From: WVYX01 sp039586815 | GTDB taxonomy: Bacteria; Gemmatimonadota; Gemmatimonadetes; Gemmatimonadales; GWC2-71-9 | DNA: 64,000 nucleotides | Direction of reading: 5' to 3' | NCBI GenBank assembly: GCA_039586815.1 | Contig: JBDHJR010000014.1 | Coordinates: 1-64,000, forward strand | In this document: positions 1 to 9,851 of the stretch, in pieces | Position numbering within the stretch: position 1 is the first letter of the stretch | How the letters are laid out: every line of letters begins with the position of its first letter | Notes under the pieces: generated by a model | What the model saw: the letters and a program-made list of their open reading frames with translations, nothing else | Database searches by the model: none | What the model was told of the DNA's origin: nothing | Translations under genes and position numbers: made by a program

Positions 1-192
1 TGCAAGCCCGAAGCCCGCGTGGAGGAGTGCATGGCACTCTTCACGGAGAAGCGGGTGCGCCACCTCCCGGTGATGGATGAGGGCGGACTGCACGGCGTCA
101 TCACGAGTGGCGACCTCGTGGCCCACCAGGTGCAGGAGCAAAAGGACACGATCCAGTACCTCAACAGCTACGTGTTCGACCTTCGCTCCTGA
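1..192 (+). CDS. CBS domain protein, C-terminal fragment
   Basis: Only the last 63 codons lie in the window. They read as the second half of a CBS domain, with the pattern V-R-H-L-P-V-M-D-E-G-G-L-H-G-V-I-T-S-G-D-L, followed by a helical tail that ends in a TGA stop. CBS domains usually pair into Bateman modules that bind adenosine nucleotides, and stand-alone two-CBS proteins of about 140 residues are common regulators. The N-terminal half and any fused domain are outside the window, so the partner or substrate cannot be told. The next gene starts 26 bases downstream on the same strand. Confidence 0.85.
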   Translation, partial: CKPEARVEECMALFTEKRVRHLPVMDEGGLHGVITSGDLVAHQVQEQKDTIQYLNSYVFDLRS

Positions 193-218
193 GCGCGACG
201 CGTAGCAGGACCCCTAGC

Positions 219-3050
219 ATGGCGCGCAGGGCACTCATTCTCGTGGGTGTGGTCCTCGGCGGCCTCGCCCTCGCTCACTCGGCGACGGCGCAGGAAGCGC
301 CGGCCGGCCGGTTTCACCTCTCCGATACGCTTCCCGTGGATCCCGCCGTGACGGTGGGGACGTTGGACAACGGTGTGCGCTACTTCATCCGGGTGAACCA
401 GCGGCCCGAGGAGCGCGCGGAGCTGCGCCTGATCGTGAACGTGGGGTCGGTGCTCGAGGACGATGACCAGCTGGGCCTGGCGCACTTCGTGGAGCACATG
501 GCGTTCAACGGCACGGAGCACTTCCCCAAGCAACAGCTGGTGGATTACCTCGAGAGCATCGGGATGCAGTTCGGTCCGGACGTGAACGCGTACACCAGCT
601 TCGACGAGACCGTCTACATGCTCACGGTGCCCACCGACAGCGCGGAGATCCTGCGGCGCGCCTTCCAGGTCCTGGAGGACTGGGCGCATCTCCAGCTGCT
701 CGACTCCACAGAAATCGAGCTGGAGCGTGGAGTCTTGCTGGAGGAGTGGCGACTGGGTCGCGGCGCTGCGGCCCGGCTGCGCGACGAGCTGTTCCCAATC
801 CTGTTCAGCGGCTCGCCGTACGCCGAGCGGCTCCCCATCGGGACACCCGAGGTGCTGGAGAGCTTCGCACACGAGGCCCTGGAGCGATTCTACCGCGACT
901 GGTACCGTCCCGACCTCATGGCCGTGGTGGCGGTCGGCGACTTCGATCCCGAGGTGGTCGAGTCGCTCATCCGGCAGCACTTCGGCGGCATCTCCGCCCC
1001 GCCGGAGGCGCGACCCCGGGTCGTGGCCGATGTGCCCGACCATGTGAAGCCGCTGTTCGCGGTGGCCACGGACCCGGAAGCGACCGGCACACAGGTCGCC
1101 GTGTACTTCAAGCAGCCGGTGCGGCCCGAGGGAACGGTGGGCGACTACCGGCGCGGCGTGGTCGAGGCACTGTACAGCGCGATGCTCAACCTGCGGCTGT
1201 TCGAGCTGAGCCAGCAGCCGGATGCGCCTTACCTCGGAGCCTTCTCGGGGCAGGGTCGGTTCGTGCGGTCGAAGGAGGCCTACGTGCTGGCGGCGCTGGT
1301 GCGCGAGGGGGGAGTGACGGCCGGGCTGGAAGCGCTGCTCACCGAGGCCGAGCGGGTGGCACGGTACGGGTTCACCGAGTCCGAGCTGGACCGCGCCAAG
1401 CAGGAGCTGTTGCGCAACATGGAGCAGGCGCACGCCGAACGGGACAAGACGGAGTCGCTGGTGTACGCGGCGGAGTACAGTCGGGCCTTCCTGGAAGGGG
1501 AGCCGTTTCCCGGCATCGTCCTGGAATACGACCTGGTGCAGGAGCTGGTGCCGAGCATTGAGGTGCACGAAGTGAACCGGCTCGTGCGGCAGTGGATCAC
1601 CGACGAGAACCGCGTGGTGCTGGTGAGCGGACCCGAGAAGGAAGGGGTCGCGATGCCCGATGGGGCAGCACTAGCGGCGGTGTTTGCGGCCGTGGCGGGC
1701 ACGGAGATCGAGCCCTACACGGACTCGGTGGCCGATGCCCCACTCCTGCCGGAGCGCCCCCGGCCCGGGTCTGTGGTGCGGCAAGAGACGGTCGCGGAGT
1801 TGGGCGTCACCGTGTGGGAGCTAGCCAACGGCGTGCGAGTGCTCCTCAAGCCCACAGACTTCAAGGACGATCAGATCGTGCTGGACTCGTGGAGCCCGGG
1901 TGGCACGTCCCTCGCTCTCGACTCCGACTACGTGGCGGCGCGGACGGCGTCGCGGGTGGTACAGCGGGGTGGTGTGGGCGAGCTCAGCCTGGTGGACCTG
2001 GAGAAGGTGCTGGCTGGGAAGGCCGTGGGGGTGAGCCCGTACATCTCGTCGCTGTACGAGGGTCTGTGGGGCAGCGCTTCCCCGCAGGACGTCGAGACCC
2101 TGTTCCAGCTCGTGTATCTCTACTTCACAGCGCCTCGCAGGGACCCCGACGCGTATCTCGCACTGCGCGGCCAGATCACCGAGGAGCTGCGTAACCGGGC
2201 CGCCGACCCCGAGGGAGTGTTCCGCGACACCGTACAGGTCACGCTGGCCCAGAACCATCCGCGGCAGCAGCCGGCGACGGTGGAGCTGTACGACGAGATG
2301 GACCTCGACAAGTCGGTGGCGTTCTATCGGGATCGCTTCGCTGATGCCAGCGACTTCACGTTCGTGCTCGTCGGGAGCTTCGACCCGGATTCGCTGCGCC
2401 CGCTGGTGGAGACCTACCTCGGTGGTCTGCCGTCCCTCGGACGCGTGGAGAGCTGGCGGGACGTGGGGATCCGGTATCCCGCGGGCGTGATTCGCAAGAC
2501 GGTCAGGCGTGGCGTCGAGCCCCGCAGTCGGACTTCGCTGGTGTTCACGGGGGATTGGCAGTACAGCCGGAGCGGTCAATACACCCTGCGGGCGCTCGGC
2601 AGCGTGATGGAGATCCGCTTGCGTGAGGTGTTGCGCGAGGCCCTGGGCGGTACCTACAGCGTGGGTGTCAGCAGCTCCGGTGAGCGGCGACCCGCCGAGC
2701 AGTTCTCGGTCGGGATCGGATTCGGGTCGGATCCCGAGCGCGTCGACGAGTTGGTCGGCGTCGTGTTCCAGCAGATCGACAGCTTGAAGGCGTACGGACC
2801 GACCCAGGACGAGATCGAGAAGGTGCAGGAGATGCAGCGCCGGGCGAGAGAGACCGCTCTCAAGGAGAACCGGTTCTGGACGCAGGTGCTGCTCGATCAT
2901 GATCGGTACGGCACCGACCTGCGCGACATCCTAGCGTACGAGGAGCTCGTGGCGGGGCTCACGGCCGACGCGGTAAGAGACGCGGCGCGGCGCTACCTGC
3001 GCACCGACAACTACGTGCTGGTCACCCTGTATCCCGAGGCAACGAATTGA
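219..3050 (+). CDS. Exported M16 (pitrilysin-family) zinc protease, two-domain
   Basis: The 943-residue protein starts with a signal peptide (M-A-R-R, a hydrophobic stretch, cleavage after A-T-A-Q). The inverted zinc motif HxxEH is seen in H-F-V-E-H-M-A-F near residue 88, inside the conserved G-L-A-H-F-V-E-H-M-A-F-N-G-T block. Two M16 repeats follow: an active N-terminal half and, from about residue 500, a second half without HxxEH. That is the usual arrangement when both halves of the peptide-enclosing clam shell are fused. The length fits the family (about 900-950). It is probably a periplasmic oligopeptide-degrading enzyme. A MEMO1-family gene follows after 7 bases and may be co-transcribed. 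Confidence 0.93.
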   Translation: MARRALILVGVVLGGLALAHSATAQEAPAGRFHLSDTLPVDPAVTVGTLDNGVRYFIRVNQRPEERAELRLIVNVGSVLEDDDQLGLAHFVEHMAFNGTEHFPKQQLVDYLESIGMQFGPDVNAYTSFDETVYMLTVPTDSAEILRRAFQVLEDWAHLQLLDSTEIELERGVLLEEWRLGRGAAARLRDELFPILFSGSPYAERLPIGTPEVLESFAHEALERFYRDWYRPDLMAVVAVGDFDPEVVESLIRQHFGGISAPPEARPRVVADVPDHVKPLFAVATDPEATGTQVAVYFKQPVRPEGTVGDYRRGVVEALYSAMLNLRLFELSQQPDAPYLGAFSGQGRFVRSKEAYVLAALVREGGVTAGLEALLTEAERVARYGFTESELDRAKQELLRNMEQAHAERDKTESLVYAAEYSRAFLEGEPFPGIVLEYDLVQELVPSIEVHEVNRLVRQWITDENRVVLVSGPEKEGVAMPDGAALAAVFAAVAGTEIEPYTDSVADAPLLPERPRPGSVVRQETVAELGVTVWELANGVRVLLKPTDFKDDQIVLDSWSPGGTSLALDSDYVAARTASRVVQRGGVGELSLVDLEKVLAGKAVGVSPYISSLYEGLWGSASPQDVETLFQLVYLYFTAPRRDPDAYLALRGQITEELRNRAADPEGVFRDTVQVTLAQNHPRQQPATVELYDEMDLDKSVAFYRDRFADASDFTFVLVGSFDPDSLRPLVETYLGGLPSLGRVESWRDVGIRYPAGVIRKTVRRGVEPRSRTSLVFTGDWQYSRSGQYTLRALGSVMEIRLREVLREALGGTYSVGVSSSGERRPAEQFSVGIGFGSDPERVDELVGVVFQQIDSLKAYGPTQDEIEKVQEMQRRARETALKENRFWTQVLLDHDRYGTDLRDILAYEELVAGLTADAVRDAARRYLRTDNYVLVTLYPEATN

Positions 3051-3057
3051 GGTTGCC

Positions 3058-3879
3058 ATGGTCGAGACGCGCCGGCCCGCAGTAGCGGGCATGTTCTACC
3101 CGGCCGATCCCGCCGAGCTTCGCACGCTGGTGCAGGACATGTTGAGTGAGGTGGATGCCGAGCCGCAACCGGCGCGCGGTGCCATCGCGCCGCACGCCGG
3201 CCTCGTCTATTCGGGACGCTGCGCCGCCCAGGTGTGGGGTCGGCTGGTGATACCCGAGGTCGTAGTCATCATCGCTCCCAATCACACGGGCATGCTGAAC
3301 AACCCTGACGGGGCGAGCGCCTGGACCGGGGGCGCGTTCGAGACTCCCCTGGGGGCCGTGCCGATCGCGAGCGAGTTCCTGGAGCTGGTCGAGCGGCGCT
3401 GCCCGTTGCTGCGCCACGATCCGGCGGCTCACCTGCGCGAGCACGCGATCGAGGTGGAGCTGCCGTTCATGCAGCTGCTGGCGCCGGGTGCAACGCTTGC
3501 TCCAATCGTGCTCGCGTGGGACCGCTGGGAGCCGAGCCGCGAGCTGGCCGGGGCGCTGGCCGCGGCGGCCGCAGACTGGCCGGGCGACGTGCTGTTGGTC
3601 GCCTCATCCGACATGACACACTACGAGTCGGCCGACCGCGCGGCGCACAAGGACCGCCAGGCGCTGTCCTCGGTCGAGCGCCTGGACGGCGAGGAGCTGC
3701 TGGCGGTGTGCCACCGGGAGGGAGTCACGATGTGCGGGCGGGCCCCGTCCGCCACGGTGCTGGAGGCGGCGCGCCAGCTGGGGGCCCAGCGGGGCGAGGT
3801 AGTGGACTATCGGCACAGCGGGTGGGTTACCGGCGACGACCGCGAGGTGGTCGCCTACGCCGGCGTGGTACTGAATTGA
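3058..3879 (+). CDS. amrB: MEMO1 family protein (AmmeMemoRadiSam system protein B)
   Basis: The 273-residue protein begins with the family signature R-P-A-V-A-G-M-F-Y-P-A-D-P and carries A-P-H-A-G-L-V-Y-S-G, I-A-P-N-H-T-G and the S-S-D-M-T-H-Y block. Those residues form a dioxygenase-like metal site in this family. In many bacteria the gene sits beside an AMMECR1 gene and a radical SAM gene; neither partner is seen here. The precise role is not known for the family. The start follows the M16 protease stop by 7 bases. A histidine kinase gene starts 22 bases after its stop, on the same strand. Confidence 0.92.
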   Translation: MVETRRPAVAGMFYPADPAELRTLVQDMLSEVDAEPQPARGAIAPHAGLVYSGRCAAQVWGRLVIPEVVVIIAPNHTGMLNNPDGASAWTGGAFETPLGAVPIASEFLELVERRCPLLRHDPAAHLREHAIEVELPFMQLLAPGATLAPIVLAWDRWEPSRELAGALAAAAADWPGDVLLVASSDMTHYESADRAAHKDRQALSSVERLDGEELLAVCHREGVTMCGRAPSATVLEAARQLGAQRGEVVDYRHSGWVTGDDREVVAYAGVVLN

Positions 3880-3901
3880 CGGGGCTCGGCGAGGGCAGAC
3901 G

Positions 3902-6655
3902 GTGAGCGATCGGAGCAAGACCAAGGCACAGCTGATAGAGGAGCTGGAGCGGCTGCGCGAGCGCGTCGCCGCGGCCGAGCGCCCAGCGGGCGACCGGGAT
4001 CGTGCGGAGCGCCAGCTGCGCAGGGAGAAGGCCTTCCTCGACGAGCTGTTCCAATCCTCCCCGGAAGCCGTGGTGCTGCTGGACAACGCGGGCATCGTGC
4101 TGCGCGCCAACCAGTACTTCACGACCCTGTTCGGCTACACGCCACAAGAAGTGCTCGGACAGCCGCTCGACCAGCTCGTGGCCCCGGGCGACATGCAGCT
4201 GGAGGCGGGGGGGTATACCAGCCGGGTGGCGCGGGGCGAGCGCGTGACGGTGGAAACGCTGCGGCGCCGCAAGGACGGGACGCTGGTTGACGTGTCGATC
4301 CTTGGCGTGCCCATCCGGGTAGGGCAGGGCCAGGTCGCCGTGTACGGCATCTACCGCGACATCAGCGAGCAGAAGCAAGCCGAGCGTGCGCTGCGCGAGA
4401 GCGAGGAGCGCTATCGCACCCTGTTCGAGAACGCGCCCATCGGGCTTGGCGTGGCCGACGCACACGGCAACCTGCTGGCGTTCAACCAGGCCATCCTCGA
4501 TCCGGGGGGCTGGACCAGGGACGACATCCGCGAGATCACCAACGTCGCGCAACTCTACGCGGACCCGGAGGAGCGCGTGCGGGTGCTCGAACTGGCGCGG
4601 GCGCAGGGGTTCGTGCGGCGCGAAGAGGTGCGGTTCAGGCGCAAGGACGGGAGTGCCTACGACGCACTGCTCAGCCTCACCCCCATCACGGTCGAGGGCC
4701 GCTCCGGCTGGCACGCCATGGTGGAGGACATCACCGAGCGGAAGGGGGCGGAGGAGAGGCTCGTCCGCGAGAGGCAGTTCTCCGACATCACGCTCGACAG
4801 CCTGCCCGGGATCTTCTACCTGATGGACGACCAGGGCCGGCTCCTCCGGTGGAACGACAACCTGCTCAAGTTCACCGGCTACAGCGAGGAGGAGCTCAAG
4901 GGCATGAGTCCCATGGACTTCTTCTCCGAAGAAGACCGGCCCAACATCGAGCGGCGCCTGCGGGAGGTCTTCTCGGGCGGGTACGCAACCGCGGAGGCGC
5001 AGCTCATCGCCAAAGACGGGAGTCGGGTGCCCTACGTGTTCACGGCGCTGCGCGCGACCTTGGGGGGGAGGCAGTGCGTCGTGGGGACGGCGATCAACAT
5101 CACCGAGCGCCGCCGCGTGGAGGACGAGCTGAGGCGCTCGGAGGCAATCTACCGGGCGCTGGTGGACCACGCTCCCTACGGGATCTACCTGTCGAGCCTC
5201 GACGGCACGCTGCTGTCGGTGAATCCGGCCCTGGTGGACATGCTGGGATACGGCTCGGAGCAGGAGCTGCTGGGAGTGAGCGTGCTGGATGAGCTGTGCG
5301 CCGAGCCCGAGGCGTGCGGCGCCCTGGTCGAGCGCCTGCAGCGCAGCGAGCCGGTGGACAACGTCGAGATGGACTGGCGCCGCAAGGACGGCCGCAGGGT
5401 GACGGTGCGCCTCAGCGGGCGGCCGGTGCACGGTGACGGTGGCGGCTTCGAGGGATATCAGATGATCGCAGAGGACGTGACGGAGCGTCGCGTGCTCGAG
5501 GCCCAGCTGCGCCAGGCTCAGAAGATGGAGGCCATCGGCCAGCTAACCGGCGGCATCGCCCACGACTTCAACAACGTCCTGACGGTGATCCTGGCAAACG
5601 CCGACCTGGTGGTCAGCGCGCTTCCGCGGGAGCTCGGCCAGGCGCGCGCCGACCTGGAGGACATCCAGGAGGCCGCGCGGCGGGGCACGACCCTGATCCG
5701 CAAGCTCCTCGGTTTCAGCCGACGCGAGCGTCTCGAGCTCCAAGCCACCGACATCACGCAGCTGGTACAGGATCTCTCGGCCATGCTGCGCCGTGTGGTG
5801 CCGGAGAGCATCGAGATCCAGCTGCTCGCCGCGGAGCCCGACGCCGTGGCGTCCGCCGATCCCGGCGCCATCGAGCAGATAGTGCTCAATCTCGCCACCA
5901 ATTCCCGGGACGCGATGCCCGACGGGGGCATCCTGCGCATGGAGACCTCGCGTACCTGGCTCGACGAGGGGTACCGCGCAACTCACCCGTGGGTGGACCC
6001 GGGCGAGTACGTCTGTCTCACCTGCACCGATACCGGCGTTGGGATGGACGAGGAGACGAAGGAGCGTGTGTTCGAGCCGTTCTTCACGACCAAGCCCCCG
6101 GGTGAGGGAACCGGGCTCGGTATGGCGATGATCTACGGACTTGTGAAGCAGCACGGGGGCTACGTGCACGTGTACAGCGAACCCGGCGAGGGCACGACGG
6201 TCAATGTGTACTTCCCGGCGGTGACGGCGCGGGTGCAGGAAGGCGCCGTCGCCAGTCCGGCCGCCGAGGGGCTGCGCGGTGACGAGACGGTCCTGTTGGT
6301 GGAGGACGAGGGCGGGATTCGGCGCGCCACGAAGCGTGCGCTCGAGGGGCAGGGCTATTCCGTGCTGCTGGCGGCCGACGGCGAGGAGGCGCTGGAGGTG
6401 TTCCACCAGCACGAGGCGGAAATCGATCTGATAGTCTCCGACCTGGTAATGCCGCGGCTCGGCGGTCGGCAGTTCTACGAGGCGCTAAAGGAGCAGGGCA
6501 AGGATCCCAGGATACTGTTCACCAGCGGGTATTCGGCGCAGGACGTACGGGCTGGGTTGGGCTTCTTGCGCGACGTTCCCTTCCTACACAAACCCTGGAC
6601 ACTGACCGATCTCTTCCTGCGGGTGCGCGAGGTGCTGGACGAGAAGCCGGCGTGA
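3902..6655 (+). CDS. Soluble hybrid sensor histidine kinase with four PAS domains and a C-terminal receiver
   Basis: The 917-residue protein starts at GTG. Order: a short coiled coil (about 5-45); PAS domains at roughly 45-155, 170-280, 295-405 and 410-525; a HisKA helix pair with the phospho-accepting His in G-G-I-A-H-D-F-N-N (about 555); a HATPase domain with N box N-L-A-T-N-S-R-D-A-M, G1 D-T-G-V-G-M and G2 G-E-G-T-G-L-G-M; and a receiver with D-L-I-V-S-D-L-V-M-P and the conserved Lys in L-H-K-P-W. There is no membrane segment, so it should be cytoplasmic. The closing receiver suggests a phosphorelay or retro-regulation; no cognate output regulator is adjacent. The ligand or redox cue of the PAS domains cannot be read from sequence. 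Its 3' end faces that of the GH84 gene, 15 bases away. Confidence 0.93.
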   Translation: MSDRSKTKAQLIEELERLRERVAAAERPAGDRDRAERQLRREKAFLDELFQSSPEAVVLLDNAGIVLRANQYFTTLFGYTPQEVLGQPLDQLVAPGDMQLEAGGYTSRVARGERVTVETLRRRKDGTLVDVSILGVPIRVGQGQVAVYGIYRDISEQKQAERALRESEERYRTLFENAPIGLGVADAHGNLLAFNQAILDPGGWTRDDIREITNVAQLYADPEERVRVLELARAQGFVRREEVRFRRKDGSAYDALLSLTPITVEGRSGWHAMVEDITERKGAEERLVRERQFSDITLDSLPGIFYLMDDQGRLLRWNDNLLKFTGYSEEELKGMSPMDFFSEEDRPNIERRLREVFSGGYATAEAQLIAKDGSRVPYVFTALRATLGGRQCVVGTAINITERRRVEDELRRSEAIYRALVDHAPYGIYLSSLDGTLLSVNPALVDMLGYGSEQELLGVSVLDELCAEPEACGALVERLQRSEPVDNVEMDWRRKDGRRVTVRLSGRPVHGDGGGFEGYQMIAEDVTERRVLEAQLRQAQKMEAIGQLTGGIAHDFNNVLTVILANADLVVSALPRELGQARADLEDIQEAARRGTTLIRKLLGFSRRERLELQATDITQLVQDLSAMLRRVVPESIEIQLLAAEPDAVASADPGAIEQIVLNLATNSRDAMPDGGILRMETSRTWLDEGYRATHPWVDPGEYVCLTCTDTGVGMDEETKERVFEPFFTTKPPGEGTGLGMAMIYGLVKQHGGYVHVYSEPGEGTTVNVYFPAVTARVQEGAVASPAAEGLRGDETVLLVEDEGGIRRATKRALEGQGYSVLLAADGEEALEVFHQHEAEIDLIVSDLVMPRLGGRQFYEALKEQGKDPRILFTSGYSAQDVRAGLGFLRDVPFLHKPWTLTDLFLRVREVLDEKPA

Positions 6656-6670
6656 CGCGCGGCGGCAGCG

Positions 6671-8578
6671 CTACCTTCGCACCACTACTTCGCCGAACGT
6701 TGCAGGGTTGAGCGGATAAACCCGCCGCGCGAGCGCGTGAAGCGTGCGCCGCCCGCCTGCCGTGCCGGCGACCGTCAGACTGAGCCGCACCCGGTCGCTG
6801 CCCTCCAGCGGGACGGCCACCTTGAGCGCGTAGCCGTCCTCGGTCGGATGAGCCTCCCAGCGTATCCCCCGAGCGATGACGGCGCCCCACCCCGTGGGTG
6901 GCGTCGCCATGGTGGAGAGCAGGAACTCCGAGAAGGTGAATCCCCCGTTGTCAGCCAGGTACTTCGCCATGAATCCCTCTACGGGGAGGGAGTGGAGGTA
7001 TGCGCTGGCCGGCTGCCCGTCGGTAGGCGGCGCCACCAGTAGCAGCAGGTCCGCGGCCGACACGTGGCGTCGCACGTCGGTGTCGCTCTGCAGCACGAGG
7101 GCCACATGGTCGCCGGTGCCGACGCGCGGCCCCCGCCGCACCCGCGAGGGGGAGACGCGAGCCTGGAGGGCCAGCACCAAGTGCTCGCCCTCTACGCGGA
7201 ACGCAACACGGGGCGCCGGCCCGCCAGTGCGGCCGGAGGGGCGCAGCTCATGCCACTCCGCGTCGCTCCAATCGTCGAGGGAGCCGTCCGTTGCCTCGTA
7301 ACGCTCCAGCTCGCTGCGGAACGTGAGCCTTCCGTCCCTCATCTCGTATGCTGTGTCGCTGGTCAGGTCCTCCAGGCGTGCCGCGGTTCGGCGCACGAAG
7401 GGTGCCAGGTCGTCGTACAGTTCGTGCAGGGCGGGGCGCAGGGCCGCCGCCGAGTCGAGCCGGGAAAGGGCCGCTTCGAGCTGGGCGACGCCGTGCGCCA
7501 CGGCCGTGACGTCGATCGGCGCTCCCGGAATGAACAATGGCTCGAACAGGTTCTGGTCGTCGGGGTAGTCGCCCCAGATAGCCAGGAACGGAGCCAGGAG
7601 CCGGGGCGCGCCGTCGCCGTACAACAGCAGCAGCGATCGGGGCAGGGCACTGTCGGGGTCGTATCCCGCGGGGTCACGGGCGTAGGCGGCGAGGGTTGCG
7701 AGCGCGATCATCGAGGCGTGCGCCTCGTTCATCGGGTTCGCGAGGATGCCGGGCGCCTCCTGCGACAGATTGGCTGCGCGGTACCGCACAGGTCCGAGGA
7801 ACGGCCGCCAGCGCGCGAAGTCGTTCACGGGGTAGTTGTCCCACACCAGCGGCGCCCGACCAGTGAGCGCGGCCCACTCCCTCGCCTGGAGCGCAGTGAT
7901 CTCGGGTGCCGCAACGTCGATGCCGGTCCAGAAGAACGGTACTTCGGGCACCACCTGTGCGCCCAGGCTTCGCAGGTACTCGCGATCGCCCCATGCGTCG
8001 GTGTACGTGGTGGGCGTTACCGCGAGTGAGGCTCCGCGTGCGGCAAGGTCCCGCTGCAACCGGTTGACGACGTCGGCGTGAGCGTCGGCCAGCGTCTCGT
8101 AGGCTCCGCGGTCTGCCTCGTGCTCCAGCGTTGGCGGCACGTCGTCCAGGAAGAGCGCAAAATCCCGCACGCCCAGGTTTCCTACCGCGGCGAGCTTGCG
8201 CAGCAGCGAACCGTAGTCGCCCGAGTCCGAATACACCATGCTTCCGCCGGGACTGATGGCGTACACGAACGTGACGCCGTGCGCGCGCGCCGTGTCGACC
8301 GACTGCTTCAGCTCGGACCAGCGATCATCCGGGTAGGGCTCGCGCCACCGCTCCCGGTGGTAGGGGTCGTCCTTGGGGGCGTAGTAGTAGTGGGTGAGGC
8401 CGACCTCGCCCATGAAGCGGAGCAGGTCGAGGCGATCGCCATGGGACCAGGGGGACCCGTAGAATCCCTCCACCACTCCAGCTTGCGCGAAGGGACGTGA
8501 CTGCTGGCTGGTCACCTCGCCCGCGCAGCCCCCGACCGAGGCTACCAGGGCAACGAGCAGCGCTGCCGTTCGATGCAT
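6671..8578 (-). CDS. GH84-type beta-N-acetylglucosaminidase-like lipoprotein
   Basis: The 635-residue protein has a lipoprotein signal (M-H-R-T, hydrophobic core, G-G-C at the lipobox). The catalytic domain starts at V-V-E-G-F-Y-G-S-P-W-S, a GH84 hallmark. The paired catalytic aspartates follow in A-L-F-L-D-D-V-P-P near residue 145, as in O-GlcNAcase and hyaluronoglucosaminidase. Substrate-assisted cleavage of terminal GlcNAc is expected. The last ~200 residues resemble a beta-sandwich of CBM9/DOMON type (W-S-D-A-E-W, and L-V-L-A-L-Q-A-R-V) and may bind sugars. Lipidation suggests it is held at the cell surface or in the periplasm. The start lies 68 bases from the divergent aminotransferase start, so the two share a promoter region. 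Confidence 0.88.
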   Translation of the reverse strand: MHRTAALLVALVASVGGCAGEVTSQQSRPFAQAGVVEGFYGSPWSHGDRLDLLRFMGEVGLTHYYYAPKDDPYHRERWREPYPDDRWSELKQSVDTARAHGVTFVYAISPGGSMVYSDSGDYGSLLRKLAAVGNLGVRDFALFLDDVPPTLEHEADRGAYETLADAHADVVNRLQRDLAARGASLAVTPTTYTDAWGDREYLRSLGAQVVPEVPFFWTGIDVAAPEITALQAREWAALTGRAPLVWDNYPVNDFARWRPFLGPVRYRAANLSQEAPGILANPMNEAHASMIALATLAAYARDPAGYDPDSALPRSLLLLYGDGAPRLLAPFLAIWGDYPDDQNLFEPLFIPGAPIDVTAVAHGVAQLEAALSRLDSAAALRPALHELYDDLAPFVRRTAARLEDLTSDTAYEMRDGRLTFRSELERYEATDGSLDDWSDAEWHELRPSGRTGGPAPRVAFRVEGEHLVLALQARVSPSRVRRGPRVGTGDHVALVLQSDTDVRRHVSAADLLLLVAPPTDGQPASAYLHSLPVEGFMAKYLADNGGFTFSEFLLSTMATPPTGWGAVIARGIRWEAHPTEDGYALKVAVPLEGSDRVRLSLTVAGTAGGRRTLHALARRVYPLNPATFGEVVVRR

Positions 8579-8646
8579 GGTTCAACGATACCCGGGAGTG
8601 CTGCGGCGCGCTAAGTTTCGACGACCGTCAACAGAGGCTTGCGACT

Positions 8647-9777
8647 GTGTCCTCCGGTTCGCCCACCCGCCTGCTCATGGGGCCGGGGCCCTCCAATCCC
8701 GATCCGCGAGTCCTCGCGGCGATGGCACAGCCGATGGTGGGGCACCTCGATCCGTATTTCCTCCAGGTCATGGACGAGACCATGACCATGCTGCGGGCCC
8801 TGTACCGCACCGAGAACCACCACACGATACCCATGTCCGGCACCGGAACCTCCGGGCTCGAGACCATCATGCTCAACTTGTTGGAGCCGGGTGATCGCGC
8901 CGTCGTGGGCGTCATCGGATACTTCGGACAGCGGCTGCACGAGATGGCGGAGCGTGCAGGGGCCACCGTACGCGTCATCGACGAGCCGTTTGGCGGGATC
9001 ATCGATCCGCAGCGGTTCGCGGATGAGCTGGCGCAGGGCCCTGCCAAGCTGGTGGCCCTGGTGCACGCCGAGACCTCCACGGGTGCGGCACAGTCCATTC
9101 CAGAGATTGCTGAACTCGCGCGCGACCACGGGGCACTGGTCGCGATCGATTGCGTCACCTCGCTCGCCGGGATGCCAGTGGAGATCGACGCCTGGGGGGT
9201 CGACGCCGCGGGCTCGTGCAGCCAGAAGTGCATCGGTGCCCCGCCGGGGCTCGGGCCGGTCACGTTCGGACCGCGCGCTATGGAGACGGTCGCTTCGCGC
9301 AAGACCAGTCCGTACACGTGGTATCTCGATCTCAACCTGCTGTTCCAGTATTGGGGTGATAGTGGTGCCCCGAAGCAGCGGGCGTTCCACCACACAGCGC
9401 CGGTGTCCAGCATCTACGCGTTCCACGAGGCGCTACGCCTGATACTCGAGGAGGGTCTGGACGCACGCTGGGAGCGACACCGACGGGCGCACGACGCGCT
9501 GGTGCGGGGCCTCGACCGGTTGGGACTCTCCCTGTTCACTCCGGAGTCGCATCGGCTGCCCATGCTCAACGTGGTCGACATTCCCGACGGGGTGGATGAC
9601 GCACTGGTGCGCAGTGCGCTGCTCGAGCGGGGAATCGAGATAGCCGGCGGCTTCGGCCCGCTCAAGGGAAAGACGTGGCGCGTCGGGCTGATGGGTGTGA
9701 ATGCGGACCTGCAGAGGATCGACACGCTGCTCGGCGCGCTGGATGAGGTGCTCCGGGAGCAGGGGTTCGGTGGCTAG
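8647..9777 (+). CDS. Class V aminotransferase (alanine/serine-glyoxylate aminotransferase family)
   Basis: PLP-dependent transaminase of 376 residues. The family block L-L-M-G-P-G-P-S-N-P opens the protein. The Schiff-base lysine is in C-S-Q-K-C-I-G-A-P-P-G-L (around residue 195), preceded by the PLP-binding D-C-V-T-S-L-A-G. I chose the GTG at 8647 because an AGAGG ribosome-binding site lies at 8633-8637 and the family N-terminus begins right after it; the open frame runs further upstream only as read-through into the divergent GH84 gene. Alanine- or serine-glyoxylate exchange is the usual activity of close relatives, but the donor cannot be fixed from sequence. Confidence 0.9.
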   Translation: MSSGSPTRLLMGPGPSNPDPRVLAAMAQPMVGHLDPYFLQVMDETMTMLRALYRTENHHTIPMSGTGTSGLETIMLNLLEPGDRAVVGVIGYFGQRLHEMAERAGATVRVIDEPFGGIIDPQRFADELAQGPAKLVALVHAETSTGAAQSIPEIAELARDHGALVAIDCVTSLAGMPVEIDAWGVDAAGSCSQKCIGAPPGLGPVTFGPRAMETVASRKTSPYTWYLDLNLLFQYWGDSGAPKQRAFHHTAPVSSIYAFHEALRLILEEGLDARWERHRRAHDALVRGLDRLGLSLFTPESHRLPMLNVVDIPDGVDDALVRSALLERGIEIAGGFGPLKGKTWRVGLMGVNADLQRIDTLLGALDEVLREQGFGG

Positions 9778-9851
9778 GTAGCGCCGCGGGAGTTGCGCGC
9801 GGATCGCCCGCGCGCGAGGTAATGGGGTCGTCCCCGAAATGGAGGAGCGCC